Assembly (NCBI RefSeq): GCF_014396585.1
Contig: NZ_CP060717.1
Span: forward strand, 2,397,501 to 2,461,500
Length of the DNA: 64,000 bases
Source of the DNA: Sphingomonas rhizophila
GTDB taxonomy: Bacteria; Pseudomonadota; Alphaproteobacteria; Sphingomonadales; Sphingomonadaceae
Direction: 5' to 3'
Within the stretch, counting starts at the first letter, position 1, and every line of letters starts with the position of its first letter. A program made the position numbers and the translations under genes. The notes below the pieces were generated by a model that saw only the letters and a list, made by a program, of their open reading frames with translations, searched no databases and was not told where the DNA came from. Below, one piece after another: positions 63,378-64,000 of this stretch.

Positions 63378-63470
63378 TTCGCGGAGCCGTTCGGGCTGGG
63401 GCGGCGGTAGGAGGCTGGCATTGCCAGAGATAATGGATCAACCGGCCGTTGGTTGCGGGCGCCGAACTAC

Positions 63471-64000
63471 TCAGTTGGTCGGTTCGTCGTAAACCAGAAC
63501 AATCTTGCCGGCGGCCTCGACGGCACGACCGACCGCTTCCTCGGCCGTCTCCGCACGCGCCAACGCCACGCCCATCCGTCGATTCTTCAATGTGCTCGGC
63601 TTTCCGAACAATCGCGCATCGATCGGCCTTCCCGCCTCCCCGAGCGCGAGTGCTGAATCGAGTCCGCGGATCGCGAAATGCCCGGATTCGCGGTCGGCGA
63701 GCACCACGGCTGACGCCGACGGACCGGCCAGTTCGATCGCGGGAATGGGTAGGCCGAGAATGGCGCGAAGATGGAGCTCGAACTCGTTCGGCGACTGGCT
63801 GATCAGCGTCACCATGCCGGTGTCATGCGGACGCGGGCTCAGTTCGGAAAAGATCGCGCGATCGCCGGCGATGAAGAACTCGACCCCGAAGATGCCGTGG
63901 CCGCCCAGGGCATTGACGACCTTCGCCGCCTGCTCCTGCGCAGAAGCCAGCACGTTCTCGCTCATCGCCGCCGGCTGCCAGCTTTCGCGATAGTCGCCGG
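63471..64000 (-). CDS. purT: Formate-dependent phosphoribosylglycinamide formyltransferase, C-terminal part (cut by window edge)
   Basis: ATP-grasp enzyme that makes formylglycinamide ribonucleotide from formate, ATP and GAR. The start lies beyond the right edge; about 176 C-terminal residues are present. The first visible residues are GDYRESWQPAAMS, a PurT signature. GHGIFGVEFFIAGDRAIFSELSPRPHDTGMVTLISQ holds the metal-binding Glu residues, and GRPIDARLFGKPSTLKNRRMGVALA is the C-terminal domain. Confidence 0.93.
   Translation of the reverse strand, partial: GDYRESWQPAAMSENVLASAQEQAAKVVNALGGHGIFGVEFFIAGDRAIFSELSPRPHDTGMVTLISQSPNEFELHLRAILGLPIPAIELAGPSASAVVLADRESGHFAIRGLDSALALGEAGRPIDARLFGKPSTLKNRRMGVALARAETAEEAVGRAVEAAGKIVLVYDEPTN

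Noticed and set aside
63440..63480. TCAGTTGGTCGGTTCG resembling a tRNA D-arm
   Set aside because: No matching acceptor, anticodon or T-arm follows; it is the end of purT.

Overview
The window looks like a chromosome segment from a high-G+C alphaproteobacterium of the Sphingomonadales. Supporting signs are the alphaproteobacterial LexA box (GTTC-N7-GTTC) in front of an imuA-imuB-dnaE2 cassette, the alphaproteobacterial rpmJ, a complete histidine-utilisation set, a large filamentous-haemagglutinin two-partner system and several sphingomonad-like secreted peptidases. Assignment is by gene content only; no rRNA or tRNA gene was seen.

Layout. 0-3.2 kb: tail of an ABC-F ATPase and a penicillin-acylase-family gene. 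3.2-6.6 kb: aroF-trpE-trpG led by a trp leader peptide (three tandem Trp codons plus one) and an intrinsic terminator, a complete transcription attenuator. 6.6-20.2 kb: a three-gene leftward operon of TPS transporter (FhaC/ShlB type), giant filamentous haemagglutinin-like exoprotein and exported TPR-CHAT protein. 20.4-30.6 kb: hutG-like, hutI, hutU and hutH interspersed with TerC, a Pr6Pr-type membrane protein, an OmpA-family protein and a leishmanolysin-like protease. 31-36.7 kb: the SOS mutagenesis cassette. 36.7-42.7 kb: alpha/beta hydrolases, serS, DUF808, crcB and a YghU-type GST. 42.8-47.8 kb: accessory DNA ending in a five-gene leftward operon (two-TM protein, TIR, Nmad2-like, MazG-like, uracil-DNA-glycosylase-like) of visibly lower G+C. 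47.9-64 kb: lepA, M16 peptidase, purK-purE, GGDEF, gpmA, M14 and M28 peptidases, rpmJ, the argC-argJ-argB-argR operon with candidate ARG boxes, and part of purT.

How the parts work together. Leader, aroF, trpE and trpG would tie entry into the aromatic pathway and the first tryptophan step to charged tRNA-Trp. The hut genes cover histidine to glutamate. argCJBR makes ornithine precursors and encodes its own regulator. imuA-imuB-dnaE2 is translesion synthesis under LexA. The 44.1-47.8 kb operon is the best candidate for an undescribed system: a TIR enzyme beside a small membrane protein and three nucleotide or base-processing proteins fits an anti-phage module, though this is inference.

Caution. 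Thirteen single-base losses, mostly in C/G runs, break nine genes (acylase, CHAT, fhaB, fhaC, dnaE2, a small ORF, the MazG-like gene, lepA, M16). Adding one base per site restores one full-length frame in every case, and lepA is normally intact, so these look more like consensus errors than pseudogenes.
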